Position numbers and translations under genes: made by a program
Source of the DNA: Kofleriaceae bacterium
Lineage (GTDB): Bacteria > Myxococcota_A > Polyangia > Haliangiales > Haliangiaceae
Assembly: GCA_025357755.1 (NCBI GenBank)
Contig: JANXOP010000272.1
Location: 1-53,563, forward strand
Reading direction: 5' to 3'
DNA: 53,563 nucleotides
Part shown: positions 17,450-27,125 of the stretch, one piece after another
Layout: every line of letters begins with the position of its first letter
Position numbering within the stretch: the first letter of the stretch is position 1
Notes under the pieces: generated by a model
Told to the model about the DNA's origin: nothing
The model's database searches: none
What the model saw: the letters and a program-made list of their open reading frames with translations, nothing else

Positions 17450-17550
17450 TTAGTTGGTTATGTGCTTGGCGAAAGGCGCAGCGAGACGTGAAGCCGGCGC
17501 GTCTCGTGAGCGAAGAGGTCGAGGCGGTGACGCGTGTTGCACGAGTAGTC

Positions 17551-19053
17551 TCACCGTGCGGCCTCGCCGAGGAAGCCAGCGAGGGTCAGCGTGTTGCCGG
17601 GCTCGAGGAGGTGGGTGCGCAGCGCCGAGCCTGCCTCTACGGAGAGCAGCGAACGGTCGCGGAGCGAGGTCAGGAAACGGTCGCGCACCGCGTTCGTGTA
17701 GACATAGCTCAGGGTGTACAGGGGCCTCTCGAGATAACCGCTCACGAAGAGCAGGAACGTAGCGCCGACCTCGGGCGCACCGCCGATGTTCGCGGCGTAG
17801 AGCGCCGGCCAGCGCGCCGCGACGTCACCACCCGTATGAGCCTCGAGCTCGAGTTGGGCGGTGAGGCAGTTGACTCGGACGGCAAACGCGTCGAAGGCAC
17901 GAACGCTCGCGTGGAACTCGGCGCGCTCGGCAGCGGTCAGGTGCGGAAACTCGGCGCGGACGAATTCGTCGAGGCGTGGGATCGTCGCGAAGATCTCGCC
18001 GATGCCCTCGTTGAGAGCACGGTCTTGCGGCAACTGTCGACCCGGCAGGTGGCGCGGCTTGACCAGCTTCATGTGGATCGCGTGGCCGAGCTCGTGGAAG
18101 TAGCCGCGCGCACCCTCGAAGCCGGGTGGTGCGTTCAGGAAGAAGCGGACATCGTCTGGGATCGAGATCCCGAAGGCCGCCCCGCCGGGAGCCTTGATGT
18201 CGGTCCGGATCGTGAGATTCATCGCGCTCACGTCGAAGCCCATCCGTGCGACGGCACGCGTGGCGAGGGCTGGGAGCGCATCCGGGCGGTAGAACGCGCC
18301 TGCCTTGCTTGTCCACGCGATCGCCTCGCCCGCGAGATCGGCGAACCTCGGTGGCCGCCCCATCGCCGTTGTGGCGTGGGCCAGCAGCGCTGCCCAGTCC
18401 GCCTTGGTCGCGACACGCTGCGCTCGACAGGTCGCCTCGAGCCGATCGCTGGCGGTTGGCCCGGCCAGAAAGCTGACGCTATCGCCCCCGTTCAGCGCGC
18501 GGGAGATCACGTCCATCCGCGCCGCACGTGCGCGGAGCAATGGCATCGCGAGCTTCGAACGCCGCGTGACCTCGGCGAGGGCAGGACCGCGCGCGGCGAT
18601 GTCACTGCCATAGAACAACGTCAACAGAAGCGGGGCCGGGGGCGCGCCGAACGGGGTGTCGGCAAGGGCGACCAGCTCGGCCGTCAGCCGCCGGACTTCG
18701 TCGTCATCGGTGAGGCGGTCACGATCCAGGAAGCGAAGCCAGTCGCGCGCGCGAGTCGCGGTGGGACCTGTGGTGGTGGCGAGCTGGGTCAGGCGCAGGT
18801 GGAGCTCGGCATCGCGATAGAACTCCTTCTGCAATACTTCGGCGGGAGCGGAGTCCGCGACGGGCTCGCCTACCGCGGCCTGCCAGCCCGCGAGCTCGAG
18901 AGGCCCGGTGAACGCCTGATAGCGTCCATCGAGTGAGTCGAGCCACGCATCGTCGGACGGCGTGGACGGCGTGTGGGGTGGCGGCCCATCGCCGCAAGCC
19001 ATCAGGCCGAACGCAACAACAGCAAGCGTGCAGGTCACTCGGCGGGCATGCAT
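17551..19053 (-). CDS. Putative zinc metallopeptidase lipoprotein (M2/M3-like gluzincin)
   Basis: This is a 500-residue protein from ATG 19053. A lipoprotein signal ends at FGLMAC (C20) and is followed by a Pro/Thr linker. Most of it is predicted helical, as in M2/M3-clan peptidases. The zinc motif HELGH occurs at 320-324 (GYFHELGHAIHMKL), and a third ligand is likely in ALNEGIGEIF (E349 or E353), giving the HExxH...E gluzincin pattern. M3 oligopeptidases are larger and usually cytoplasmic, so this is a shorter exported relative. A Gly-rich substrate strand before the site (GGAAFGISIPDDVRFFLNAPPG) fits that clan. It likely degrades peptides in the periplasm; exact family is uncertain. Confidence 0.83.
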   Translation of the reverse strand: MHARRVTCTLAVVAFGLMACGDGPPPHTPSTPSDDAWLDSLDGRYQAFTGPLELAGWQAAVGEPVADSAPAEVLQKEFYRDAELHLRLTQLATTTGPTATRARDWLRFLDRDRLTDDDEVRRLTAELVALADTPFGAPPAPLLLTLFYGSDIAARGPALAEVTRRSKLAMPLLRARAARMDVISRALNGGDSVSFLAGPTASDRLEATCRAQRVATKADWAALLAHATTAMGRPPRFADLAGEAIAWTSKAGAFYRPDALPALATRAVARMGFDVSAMNLTIRTDIKAPGGAAFGISIPDDVRFFLNAPPGFEGARGYFHELGHAIHMKLVKPRHLPGRQLPQDRALNEGIGEIFATIPRLDEFVRAEFPHLTAAERAEFHASVRAFDAFAVRVNCLTAQLELEAHTGGDVAARWPALYAANIGGAPEVGATFLLFVSGYLERPLYTLSYVYTNAVRDRFLTSLRDRSLLSVEAGSALRTHLLEPGNTLTLAGFLGEAAR

Positions 19054-19318
19054 CGACCCGACGCTATCATCGGGCAAGACCAGCTGAGGCGGTTACCCAC
19101 TGCACGCCGCACGCAGAGATCCTCTTCGATCGCTTCCGCGTCCAGCCGCTCGCGCACGACGCTCTCGCCGAGGCAAACGCCGACGAACTGCGCCGGCGGA
19201 TCTGGGTGGCGAACGATGCGAGGCTCGATCGCAAGGTCGCGCACGGGACGCGTCGTCGCGATCGTCTCGCGCGGGGCCACGACTGCGAACAGCATCAACC
19301 TCGGCGTCCACGTCGCCG

Positions 19319-19489
19319 ATGCGTTCCTGGGGTGCGGCACCGGTGTTCCTCGACGACGCGATGATCGGTAAGGGGCCGCGCGTGCTCGTCGCGCCGAAGC
19401 CGGGCGAGCACACGGTCTCCGTGGTCGTCGATGGTAAGCAGGTCGAGAAGGTGATCCACTTCCCGGCGGACCAGCGCATCGAGCTCTAA
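19319..19489 (+). pseudogene. Possible remnant of a PEGA-domain gene
   Basis: This is a 56-codon frame reading APVFLDDAMIGKGPR and KPGEHTVSVVVDGKQVEKV before a TAA. This is how PEGA repeats (surface-anchored beta domains) read in myxobacterial kinases and TPR proteins. No credible start, signal or upstream domain is attached. The preceding frame contains VVAIVSRGATTANSINLGVHVADAF, which would fit if a frameshift lay near 19325. I treat this as the 3' remnant of a decayed gene. The rest of the 19054-19558 gap shows long open frames on both strands but nothing I can name. Confidence 0.4.
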
Positions 19490-19558
19490 TGAACCGCGCA
19501 TCGCGATGCTTGACGATGCAGGCGTTCGTGCGAACGTGCCCATGATACGTTGGCACAA

Positions 19559-20281
19559 ATGGCCTCGGTTGGGAGGACGTTGATCATGCTCGCGCTGACC
19601 GCGTGTGGCCGGATTGGCTTCGGTGAGCACCAGGTCGGGCCGAGCGATGGTCCTGGCGCAGATGCCGAGCCCTCGGGACTGCTCCTGCACCTCGCCTTCG
19701 AGTCAGACGGCATCCTTCACGATCGCGCGCCCGCGCATCACGACGCGACGTGCGCCACGACCTGCCCGGCGCCGGCCACGGGACGGGTCGGGGCAGGGGC
19801 GGTCGATTTCACAGGCGGCGCATGTCTCGTCGTCGCAGATGCGGCGGACCTCCATCCCGCCGCGTTCACCTATGCGGTCTGGTTTCGGCCGGACGTGAGC
19901 GGGATCGCGAGCATCTTCGGTCGCGCGTATGACGGCGCGACGGCCGGCACGAACACGTTCGAAGCGTTCATCGATCTGTCGGACGTGTGGAAGGTCGCGG
20001 TCAACACGACGTCGGTGAACACGCCGATCGACCACGGGATCTGGCATCACCTCGCCGGGGCATTCGATGGCGCCGTGCTGACCATGTACGTCGATGGGAT
20101 CGCGGTCGGCGTGCCGCAGATGACCGGAGCAGCGGTCTACGGACCCGACAACCTGACGATCGGTTGCGACTTCAATGGTGGCGCGTACAGCAACTCCGCG
20201 ACCGGCCTGATCGACGACGTTCGGCTCTACGACCACCTGCTTTCGCCAGCGGAGCTCCAGGCGCTCGCCGGTCAGCGCTAG
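19559..20281 (+). CDS. LamG/concanavalin A-like lectin-domain lipoprotein
   Basis: This is a 240-residue protein from ATG 19559 (an upstream in-frame TTG at 19550 is less likely). The lipoprotein signal MASVGRTLIMLALTAC is followed by a short acidic linker. The remainder is a laminin-G-like jellyroll: LLLHLAFESDGILHDRAPAHHDATC, GAGAVDFTGG, FTYAVWFRPDVSG, WHHLAGAFDGAVLTMYVDGIAV and GLIDDVRLYDHLLSPAELQAL. That last block is the standard ending of LamG_3 domains. It probably binds carbohydrate or protein at the cell surface. The next gene starts 9 bp after its stop, suggesting co-transcription. Confidence 0.9.
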   Translation: MASVGRTLIMLALTACGRIGFGEHQVGPSDGPGADAEPSGLLLHLAFESDGILHDRAPAHHDATCATTCPAPATGRVGAGAVDFTGGACLVVADAADLHPAAFTYAVWFRPDVSGIASIFGRAYDGATAGTNTFEAFIDLSDVWKVAVNTTSVNTPIDHGIWHHLAGAFDGAVLTMYVDGIAVGVPQMTGAAVYGPDNLTIGCDFNGGAYSNSATGLIDDVRLYDHLLSPAELQALAGQR

Positions 20282-20290
20282 GGTCACCAC

Positions 20291-21694
20291 ATGAGACGAT
20301 TCGAGCGGTCCGGCATGCCCGGCGATTTCTTCGAGGTTCGAGTCGAGGGAACCCAGCTGGTCGTCCGCTTCGGCCCGCGGGACAGGATCGTTAGCGAGCG
20401 CATTCGGCCGCAAGCATCGGAGCTGGCAGCCAACTCCGAGATGGAGCGCTTGATCTCGACCCACCTCGAGCGCGAGTACAGCGAGGTGTTTCCGGACCAA
20501 GTGGTGCCGCGAACCGCGGTGGTTCACACCGCCGCGCTCGACGAGCTCGATCGCAAAGAACTACGAGACCTCGCGAAGGCGCGGGCACTCGCGGCTGACC
20601 TCGAACGCCAGCGAGCGCGCGCGACGATCGCGAGCGAACCGTCGCTCGAGGCCGAGTGCCGCGCCGCGCGCACCGATCCGGCACCGTGGGCCGTGTATGC
20701 CGACTGGTTGATGCAGCAAGGCGACCCGCGTGGCGAGATCGCAGCCTCGCTGAACGGCGGCCAGCCCTCACTCGCGAAACAGGTGTTCGAGCTTCACCAG
20801 GCGAAGCTCTGCGGGTTCGCCGAACCCGCGATCGATCTCCAGTATCGTCACGGCTTCGCGATCGGCGCGACCATCCCGAACCCTGGCGATGCCAGCTGGA
20901 AGCTCCATCAGGTGGTGGCTGCGCTGCTCGCATCACCGGTGGGGACATTCCTCGAAGAATTGCGCTGCGGCCTCACCGAAAGCGGGTCGGGCGCGGAGCT
21001 CGGATGGCGGCCCACGCTCGAGACCATCGTCGAGTCGCACGGCGATCAGCTCCGCGTGTTGCACCTCGATCGCTACACCTACGACGACACCATGATGCAC
21101 TGGGTGGACATGGGTGACTGGTCGGGCTTGCTCGATCACCTGCCCGCACTCGAAGACTTGCGAGTGCGCGGCGATCAAGTCGCGTACGGGTCGATCGATC
21201 TGCCATCGTTACGCTCGTTCGTTCGCCAGTCCTGCACGATGCGCAACGAAGAGCTCGCGCAGCTCGCCCGCGCACGCTGGCCGAGCCTCGATCATCTCGA
21301 GCTGTGGTTCGGATCCGCCGAGTACGGGGTCGACCCGGAGGTCGAACACATCCGCCCTCTCCTCGTGGGGAAGAACATGCCGAGGCTACGCCACTTGGGG
21401 CTGGTCAACTGCGATGCTCACATGACGCTCTTGCCAGAGCTCGCGCGTTCGCAAGTCCTGCCTCGACTCGATTCACTCGATCTCTCGAAGGGGACGTTCG
21501 GTCACGACGAGACTGCGTTCCTGGTCGAGCACGCGCCATCGTTTCGCCATCTCGCTTCGATCGATCTCGAGGACAACTTTCTCGACGCCAGCGATATCGC
21601 GCGCCTGCGCGGCGTGCTCGACAACGTCATCGTGACGAGCCAGCGCATCGACGACGAGGATGCGGGGCACCGCTACGTCGTCGAATACGAGTAG
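20291..21694 (+). CDS. WGR + TIGR02996 + leucine-rich-repeat protein
   Basis: This is a 467-residue protein without a signal peptide. Residues 1-75 resemble a WGR domain (MRRFERSGMPGDFFEVRVEGTQLVVRFG). At about 122-150 the TIGR02996 repeat-companion motif appears (RTDPAPWAVYADWLMQQGDPRGEI). The rest contains irregular leucine-rich repeats (LDHLELWFGS, MPRLRHLGLVNC, LPRLDSLDLSKGTFG, FRHLASIDLEDNFL). This architecture is typical of expanded families in Myxococcota and Planctomycetes. The partners are unknown; a cytoplasmic protein-binding role is likely. It overlaps no neighbour and lies 9 bp after the LamG gene. Confidence 0.87.
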   Translation: MRRFERSGMPGDFFEVRVEGTQLVVRFGPRDRIVSERIRPQASELAANSEMERLISTHLEREYSEVFPDQVVPRTAVVHTAALDELDRKELRDLAKARALAADLERQRARATIASEPSLEAECRAARTDPAPWAVYADWLMQQGDPRGEIAASLNGGQPSLAKQVFELHQAKLCGFAEPAIDLQYRHGFAIGATIPNPGDASWKLHQVVAALLASPVGTFLEELRCGLTESGSGAELGWRPTLETIVESHGDQLRVLHLDRYTYDDTMMHWVDMGDWSGLLDHLPALEDLRVRGDQVAYGSIDLPSLRSFVRQSCTMRNEELAQLARARWPSLDHLELWFGSAEYGVDPEVEHIRPLLVGKNMPRLRHLGLVNCDAHMTLLPELARSQVLPRLDSLDLSKGTFGHDETAFLVEHAPSFRHLASIDLEDNFLDASDIARLRGVLDNVIVTSQRIDDEDAGHRYVVEYE

Positions 21695-21712
21695 ACGCGA
21701 CCCGGCACAACG

Positions 21713-22606
21713 CTAGTGAATGGTCACGGTCTTGGCCATCAGCTCCCACGTCGAGGTTCGCCACAAGCAGTTGTAGCGGACGTAGCGGCTGTACAGAGCC
21801 GGATCGTCCGGCGAGGTCCACGGTTGCTTCCACCAGCTCGCGCCTTTTTGTGCCAGCAGTGTCGCGCCGGTCGACGGGCCGCCGTTATACCAAACGGTCG
21901 TCCAGAAGAACTTCGCCTCGGCCGGCCATCCACTGTAGCCAGCGCCAGCAGAGCGAGCGACGAGCTGGCGCGACCACGCGAACATGGCTGCGTTGAGCGC
22001 GAGACCCTGCTCGATCGTGTCGACGAACACCGTATGCACGACCTCTCCCTTCTCGTTGGTCGCGGTCACTCGGTGTGACGGATCGGCGAGGAGTGCTTGC
22101 ATCTCCGAGCTCAACCACGGTCGCAACGCGGCTTGGTTGTCCGCCGCTGTATCCGCGCCGAGAAATGTGTAGCCGTCGATCTTGATCGGACCGGTCTGGC
22201 CGTTGAGCGTGACGACCTCTCCCGAATCGTGAATGTCGAGGTTCAAGAGGTAATAGCCGCCCTCGGTGATGAAGTTGGTCGCGAGCTCGGCCGCGCTGAA
22301 GCTGACGGTTGGCGCGACCGCCTTGGCGCGTGCGTTGAGATCGGCCGTCACGCGGGGGAGTGCGGCGATGAAGCGTTGTTCGGTCTCGTCGCTACCTGCG
22401 AAGAATCCGTTGAAGCGGTGCGGCCGCAACCCGTACTTCGTGGTCAGCGCTGCCACGAGCTGATCGCTGGCACCGTCGGCCTTGCCCTCGCCAGGAACGT
22501 CGGGTTGCGGCGCGGACGACTCGTGGTCCGTGACCGGCTCTTGGTCGTCGACGGCACACGCAGGAAAGACGAGAGCCGCCAGCAACAGGAGTGCTTGGAT
22601 TCGCAT
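21713..22606 (-). CDS. Lipoprotein of unknown function
   Basis: This is a 297-residue protein from ATG 22606. The signal MRIQALLLLAALVFPAC gives an acylated C17, followed by an acidic linker (DDQEPVTDHES). The mature part has a helical block with FAGSDETEQRFIAALPRV, then NFITEGGYYLLNLDIHDSG, and a Trp-rich C-terminus (YSGWPAEAKFFWTTVWYNGG, SWWKQPW). The NGGPS / EGGYYLL pattern suggests a small enzymatic or lysozyme-like fold, but I cannot name a family. It converges on the WGR gene with 18 bp between the ends. Confidence 0.72.
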   Translation of the reverse strand: MRIQALLLLAALVFPACAVDDQEPVTDHESSAPQPDVPGEGKADGASDQLVAALTTKYGLRPHRFNGFFAGSDETEQRFIAALPRVTADLNARAKAVAPTVSFSAAELATNFITEGGYYLLNLDIHDSGEVVTLNGQTGPIKIDGYTFLGADTAADNQAALRPWLSSEMQALLADPSHRVTATNEKGEVVHTVFVDTIEQGLALNAAMFAWSRQLVARSAGAGYSGWPAEAKFFWTTVWYNGGPSTGATLLAQKGASWWKQPWTSPDDPALYSRYVRYNCLWRTSTWELMAKTVTIH

Positions 22607-22764
22607 GGCCGATGTAAGAGCAGCCGGCGTGCCATAGGAGTCCACGCTGCTCTGCGCCACAGCATGGGTTTCGCCGAGGGCCGGCGCCCTCATCGACGGC
22701 GCGGTGGCGGCGGCGGCCATCACCTCGAGGGCCGCTGATGATCTAGCCTGGCGAGCTCCCGGGT

Positions 22765-24209
22765 TCAAAACGGAATGTTGTCGCATTGCGGCACGACGAA
22801 CGTCGCCGGATCTGCTCCATCGACCACGACACGACCGAGATACACCCGCGCTCGGTCACGTGCATAGCCATCTCCGATCGACTCGAACGACACCGGACTC
22901 GCACCCTCGATCACGTTCGTCTCGAAGTACGCGCGCCCGCGATCTTTCGAGTACACGTGGTCGAGCGCCACGAACGTCGCCGGATCGGCGCCGGTGATCA
23001 CCCGGTTGTCGCGATAGACGCGATACGCATCCTTCGCGAATGGTCTGCGAAGCTCGATGAAGCTCTCCGGATCGGCGCCCGCGAGTTGCTCGAGCTCACC
23101 TTCGAGCACGAACACGTGAGCCCGATCGCGTGCGTACGCATACGAGATCCGCTCGAAGGTCGCTGGGTCGGCGCCCGCCACGTGCCGACCAACTACGAAC
23201 ACGTCGGTCGACGACCGTGCGATGCCGTCGGCTCCGGCCCCCAGCGTCGCCGGATCACCACACGCGAGCTCGCGCAGCTGGTCACCTGCTTCGCCCATCC
23301 GCACCCACGCATGGCGCGCGTCCACGACATAGTGGTCGTCGACGAGCCGGAACGTCGCGGGGTCCGCGTCGGGAACGAGCGCGCCGTACAAGAACACGCC
23401 GCCCGATGTTTTCGCGAAGCCACTGCCGATCAGCGTGAACTCAGCACCCTCGACGATCGATGTCCCGTAATAGGCGCGCACTCGATCGCGAGCATAGCCA
23501 TCGGCGAGCACCAGGAAGTTGCCGGCATCGGTGTCGATCCGCTGCTCGCCCGCGAACACCTGGCCACCACGCAACGTGTAGCAGCCATCCAGCGGGACGA
23601 AGTCGTGGGGATCTGCGCCTTCGATCGCCGTCACCCAGCTTCCATGATCGCTATCGTGCGCCTCGAACACGCGCGTCGCATCGCGCACGAACCCGCTCCC
23701 TGCGAATACGGAGAAGCTCGCGGCATCGCAATCGTCGATCACGTCGCCATCGAAGAACACACGGGTCGCATCGCGCGCGAACCGTGCGTCGAGCAGCTCG
23801 AACGACGCGGCATCGGCATCGATCCGCGAGCCGTGCCAGTACACGTGGCGATCGTCCTTCGCGCATAGCTCACTGATAGCGACCAAGGTTCGAGGGTCGG
23901 CGTTCGGCAACACCTTCGGCGCGATGCCGAGATAGCGCTTGCCATCGAACACCTTGCGATGGCTTCCCGAGTAAAAATAGAAGGCCCGCTCGTCGTCGCG
24001 CCCGAAGTACTCCGACAACGCGACGAACGTGCGCGGCGAAAGCCGACCAGCACGTCGTTGCCCCAGTAGACATGCTCGCGATCGCGCGCGAACCCGAGAT
24101 CGATCACCTCGAACGTCTCGCGGTCGACCACGCTCGGGGTCGCACTCCTGGCGAGCTCCGCGTCGGTGAGCACGTCAGCCCGCGTACATCTCGCCGAGCA
24201 CGCGAACAA
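22765..24209 (-). pseudogene. DKNYY-repeat protein with a single frameshift
   Basis: About 480 residues are made of tandem DKNYY-type repeats. Each unit ends with a GADPATF-like turn and contains an aromatic core such as YARDRARVYLG, FAKDAYRVYRDN or YSKDRGRAYFETN; roughly a dozen units are visible. The reading frame breaks near 24040. The upstream frame reads DREHVYWGNDVLVG, and the other frame continues SPRTFVALSEYFGRDDERAF. Restoring one base in GGCTTTCGCC (24035-24044) would give the expected GASPRTF turn. The N-terminal start is uncertain: TTG 24209 or GTG 24173. The C-terminal part alone would be 417 residues. Function is unknown; the repeats form extended beta structures. Confidence 0.75.
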
Positions 24210-24453
24210 CCAATGGCGTCCTCGTGCCCGGGAAGTGGGCCCGCGTCGGATCCGAGAGATTGCCTCCAGACATCATGCAGCCGTTCGCGAGCTTCATCTC
24301 ACGCCCACGTCGATGATGCGCTGAATGCGCACGTCGTTGATCAACTCGCACTACCGATCGTGCACATTGCATTGTTGACCGGGACGCTGTCTCCGAGCTG
24401 TCACATTGTCGTATTCTGCTCGCGTTGTGGCGTGAGGGCGCCGCAACGGACGT

Positions 24454-26208
24454 ATGCACGCCGCGGAACCAAGCTTGCCGTTGGGCCGCTACCGTTTGAT
24501 CGCACTGCTCGGTCAAGGTGGCATGGCCGACGTGTACCTCGCGGCGACCCAAGGTCCACGCGGGTTTCAAAAACTGCTCGTGGTCAAGCTCGCTCGCTTC
24601 ACCGGAGATCCGGTGTTCTCGACGATGTTTCTCGAAGAGGCGAGGATCGCGGCGCAGCTCGAGCATCCGAACGTCATCCAGACATACGAGATCGCGGATG
24701 ACGGCACGCGTCACTACATCGTGATGGAGTATCTCGACGGCGGGAACCTCTCGCGGTTGCGGAGCCGTGCCAGCAAGGACGTTCCTCGCGGCATCCCGCT
24801 GCGGACGTCGCTCACGATCCTTGCGCACGTGCTCGAAGGGCTCGAGTACGCGCACGAGGCAAAGAGCCTCGACGGCCGCGATCTGAAGGTCGTCCATCGT
24901 GATCTATCGCCTTCGAACATCATGGTCACCGCCCAAGGTGCCGTGAAGATCCTCGACTTCGGCATCGCGAAGGCGACCGACAGCTACAGCTTCACGCAAA
25001 CCGGAAAGTTCAGCGGCAAGTTGGCGTACATGCCGCCAGAACAGATGCGCGGCACCTCGGTCGATGCGCGCGCCGACCTCTTCGCGTTCGGCGTGATGCT
25101 CGCCGAGGCAGCGATGAACGAAAAACTCTGGGGCGCGCAGAGCGGTCCAGAGATCGCGGCCAAGCTCGGCAATAACGAGATTCCATCGCTCGATCGCGCC
25201 GTCCCGATCGACCCGATGCTCCGCGCGATCTGCGAACGCGCGCTCGCTCCGGACCGCGAGCAGCGCTACGCGACCGCCGCGGAGCTCAAAGCGGACTTGT
25301 CGAAATACCTCGACGTGATCGGAGGCCCGCTCCCGGCGCGCGAGCTCGCCCAGTTCGTGCGCACGGTCGTCGCCGAGGATCGCGCGAAACTACAGGCCGT
25401 GATCGATACCCAGCTCCAGAAGCTGAGTGCCGAGGGTTGGAGTGGCAGTATGTCGGTGCCGGACTTGCCGCGTGTGGAGCACACGCCGTCGCGCGACTCC
25501 ACGATGCAGGCCGAGCCGAAGTTTCCCGAGCTCGAGATCATCTCCGCGACTCCGCCGACCCCACCTCGAGCGCTTCCGGTTCGGTCGGGTCACGGCAGGA
25601 AGCTGGCCGTCCTCGGCGGCGTGCTCGCCGCGCTTGTCGTGGTGTTCGTGATCGCCACGAGCGGTCGCAAGCACGCGAGCCCGACGGCGGTCGAGCCGGC
25701 CGCGCCGCCCCAGCTCGTACCCATGACGCCGGTGCCGAGCACCGTACGACTCGAGATCGTGGCAAGCCCGGCGAACGCATCGCTCACGCTCGATGGCAAA
25801 CCGCTCGGAGGGAATCCGTACGTCGGTGCGGCGGATCGCGATGGCAAGGTCCACGAGCTGGTGGTCACCGCCCCGGGATTTTCGCCGCTCACCCAGCAGA
25901 TTGCAGCCGATCGCGACCTCAACTTGCGTTTGAATCTGATCCCCGTACCTCACATCGTCGCGGTGAAACCGCCGCCGTCCGTCCTCGCGGTGAAGGTCAC
26001 GCCGAAAAAGGCGAAGAAGGTCGAGCCCAAGGTCGAGGCGAAAGTCGACCCTCCCATCGAGGACAAGAAACCCGAGAAACCTTCGACCAAGCACGGCATC
26101 GAAACGGACGTTTACGCGAAACCGGGCGCGAAGCGTTCGTTGGACTCGAACGTGCTCGACGGCTCCGGAAAACCCACGATCGATCGAGACAACCCATGGC
26201 AAAAATAG
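24454..26208 (+). CDS. Eukaryote-type Ser/Thr protein kinase with transmembrane and PEGA segments
   Basis: This protein has 584 residues. The cytoplasmic kinase domain (about 11-290) has the glycine loop GQGGMADV (20-27), K45 (VVKL), HRD 148-150 within HRDLSPSN, and DFG 168-170, so all catalytic residues are present. The activation loop is followed by MPPEQMRG. A linker (about 300-380) leads to a single membrane helix at 384-402, then a PEGA-type beta domain (about 427-495) and a Lys/Pro/Glu-rich tail. It most likely phosphorylates proteins in response to an envelope signal. Its stop overlaps the next gene by 13 bp, and the third gene begins directly after that, giving one operon. Confidence 0.95.
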   Translation: MHAAEPSLPLGRYRLIALLGQGGMADVYLAATQGPRGFQKLLVVKLARFTGDPVFSTMFLEEARIAAQLEHPNVIQTYEIADDGTRHYIVMEYLDGGNLSRLRSRASKDVPRGIPLRTSLTILAHVLEGLEYAHEAKSLDGRDLKVVHRDLSPSNIMVTAQGAVKILDFGIAKATDSYSFTQTGKFSGKLAYMPPEQMRGTSVDARADLFAFGVMLAEAAMNEKLWGAQSGPEIAAKLGNNEIPSLDRAVPIDPMLRAICERALAPDREQRYATAAELKADLSKYLDVIGGPLPARELAQFVRTVVAEDRAKLQAVIDTQLQKLSAEGWSGSMSVPDLPRVEHTPSRDSTMQAEPKFPELEIISATPPTPPRALPVRSGHGRKLAVLGGVLAALVVVFVIATSGRKHASPTAVEPAAPPQLVPMTPVPSTVRLEIVASPANASLTLDGKPLGGNPYVGAADRDGKVHELVVTAPGFSPLTQQIAADRDLNLRLNLIPVPHIVAVKPPPSVLAVKVTPKKAKKVEPKVEAKVDPPIEDKKPEKPSTKHGIETDVYAKPGAKRSLDSNVLDGSGKPTIDRDNPWQK

Positions 26209-27125
26209 GCTGTCGCTTGACGCTCCTCGCGAGCTTGATTTGCAGCGCCGCGCAGGCCGATGGAAAGCTCGACGAAGCCAAAGCTCACGTCGCGAGCGGC
26301 ACATCGCTCTACGACGAGAACAACTTTCGGGCCGCATTAGTCGAGTTTCAAAAAGCCTACGAGCTCGCACCGTCGTACAAGCTCTTGTTCAATATCGCGC
26401 AGGTCGAGATGGAGCTTCAGGACTACGCGGGAGCGCTCAAGGCCTACACGCGATACCTGAAAGAGGGTGGACCCGATGTGCCATCCGAGCGCGCCACGCA
26501 GGTCAATGCCGAGATCGATCGGTTGAAAGGTCGCGTCGGATTTCTCGTCGTGCAGACCACGGCTGGCGCGCAAGTGCTCGTCGATGACGTCCAGGTTGGC
26601 TATGCGCCGCTCGCCGATCCGATACCGGTTGCCGCGGGTCAGCACCGCGTTACCGTCACGGCGAATGGCCGCGATCCGGTCAATCGCGTCTTCGATGTCG
26701 CCGGCAAGGAGACCGTGACGGCGGCGCTCGCGCTCGATCCTGCGAGCTCGGCCCTGCTGCCGAAGCAAGCTCCTCCGGTTGCGGCTCCGCGCGGTCCGAA
26801 GAGCAAGACGCCCGAGCATGTGATGTGGGGCGTGACCGGCGCCTTCGTCGTCGGTGCCGGCGTCTTCGGCGTGATCGCTCACGGCGATTCGAACGACCTC
26901 ACCGCGCTGCGCAATACGTATCCAGTCACCGCGGATCAGCTGAGCTCGCAACACTCCAAGACCGTCCGCGACGCCGCGCTCACCGACGCGTTCACCGGGG
27001 CAGCGATCGTCTCCGCGGGAATCGCTCTCTATCTGATGATCTCGCGTAGCAGCGAGCCGCCGCACGAGAGAACACTGACGCTGAACGTTACGCCCACCGG
27101 TGTCGGCATGATGGGGAGATTCTAG
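26196..27125 (+). CDS. Exported TPR-PEGA protein
   Basis: This protein has 309 residues. The Sec signal ends near AAQA (20-21). Two TPR-like helix pairs follow (about 28-95: EAKAHVASGTSLYDENNFRAALVEF; YKLLFNIAQVEMELQDYAGALKAY). A PEGA-type beta domain (about 115-185) contains AGAQVLVDDVQVG and GQHRVTVTANG. Two hydrophobic segments (about 210-230 and 265-285) probably anchor the C-terminus. The start is ATG 26196, 13 bp inside the kinase gene in another frame, implying translational coupling. Together with the kinase and the lipoprotein at 27126, it probably forms an envelope sensing or signalling module (inference from operon structure). Confidence 0.88.
   Translation: MAKIGCRLTLLASLICSAAQADGKLDEAKAHVASGTSLYDENNFRAALVEFQKAYELAPSYKLLFNIAQVEMELQDYAGALKAYTRYLKEGGPDVPSERATQVNAEIDRLKGRVGFLVVQTTAGAQVLVDDVQVGYAPLADPIPVAAGQHRVTVTANGRDPVNRVFDVAGKETVTAALALDPASSALLPKQAPPVAAPRGPKSKTPEHVMWGVTGAFVVGAGVFGVIAHGDSNDLTALRNTYPVTADQLSSQHSKTVRDAALTDAFTGAAIVSAGIALYLMISRSSEPPHERTLTLNVTPTGVGMMGRF

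Noticed and set aside
17374..18936. A 520-residue plus-strand frame
   Set aside because: It is antisense to the HELGH metallopeptidase, which has a signal peptide and zinc site; this frame has neither.
22786..23868. A 360-residue plus-strand frame
   Set aside because: Antisense to the DKNYY repeats; its periodicity comes from the repeats on the other strand.
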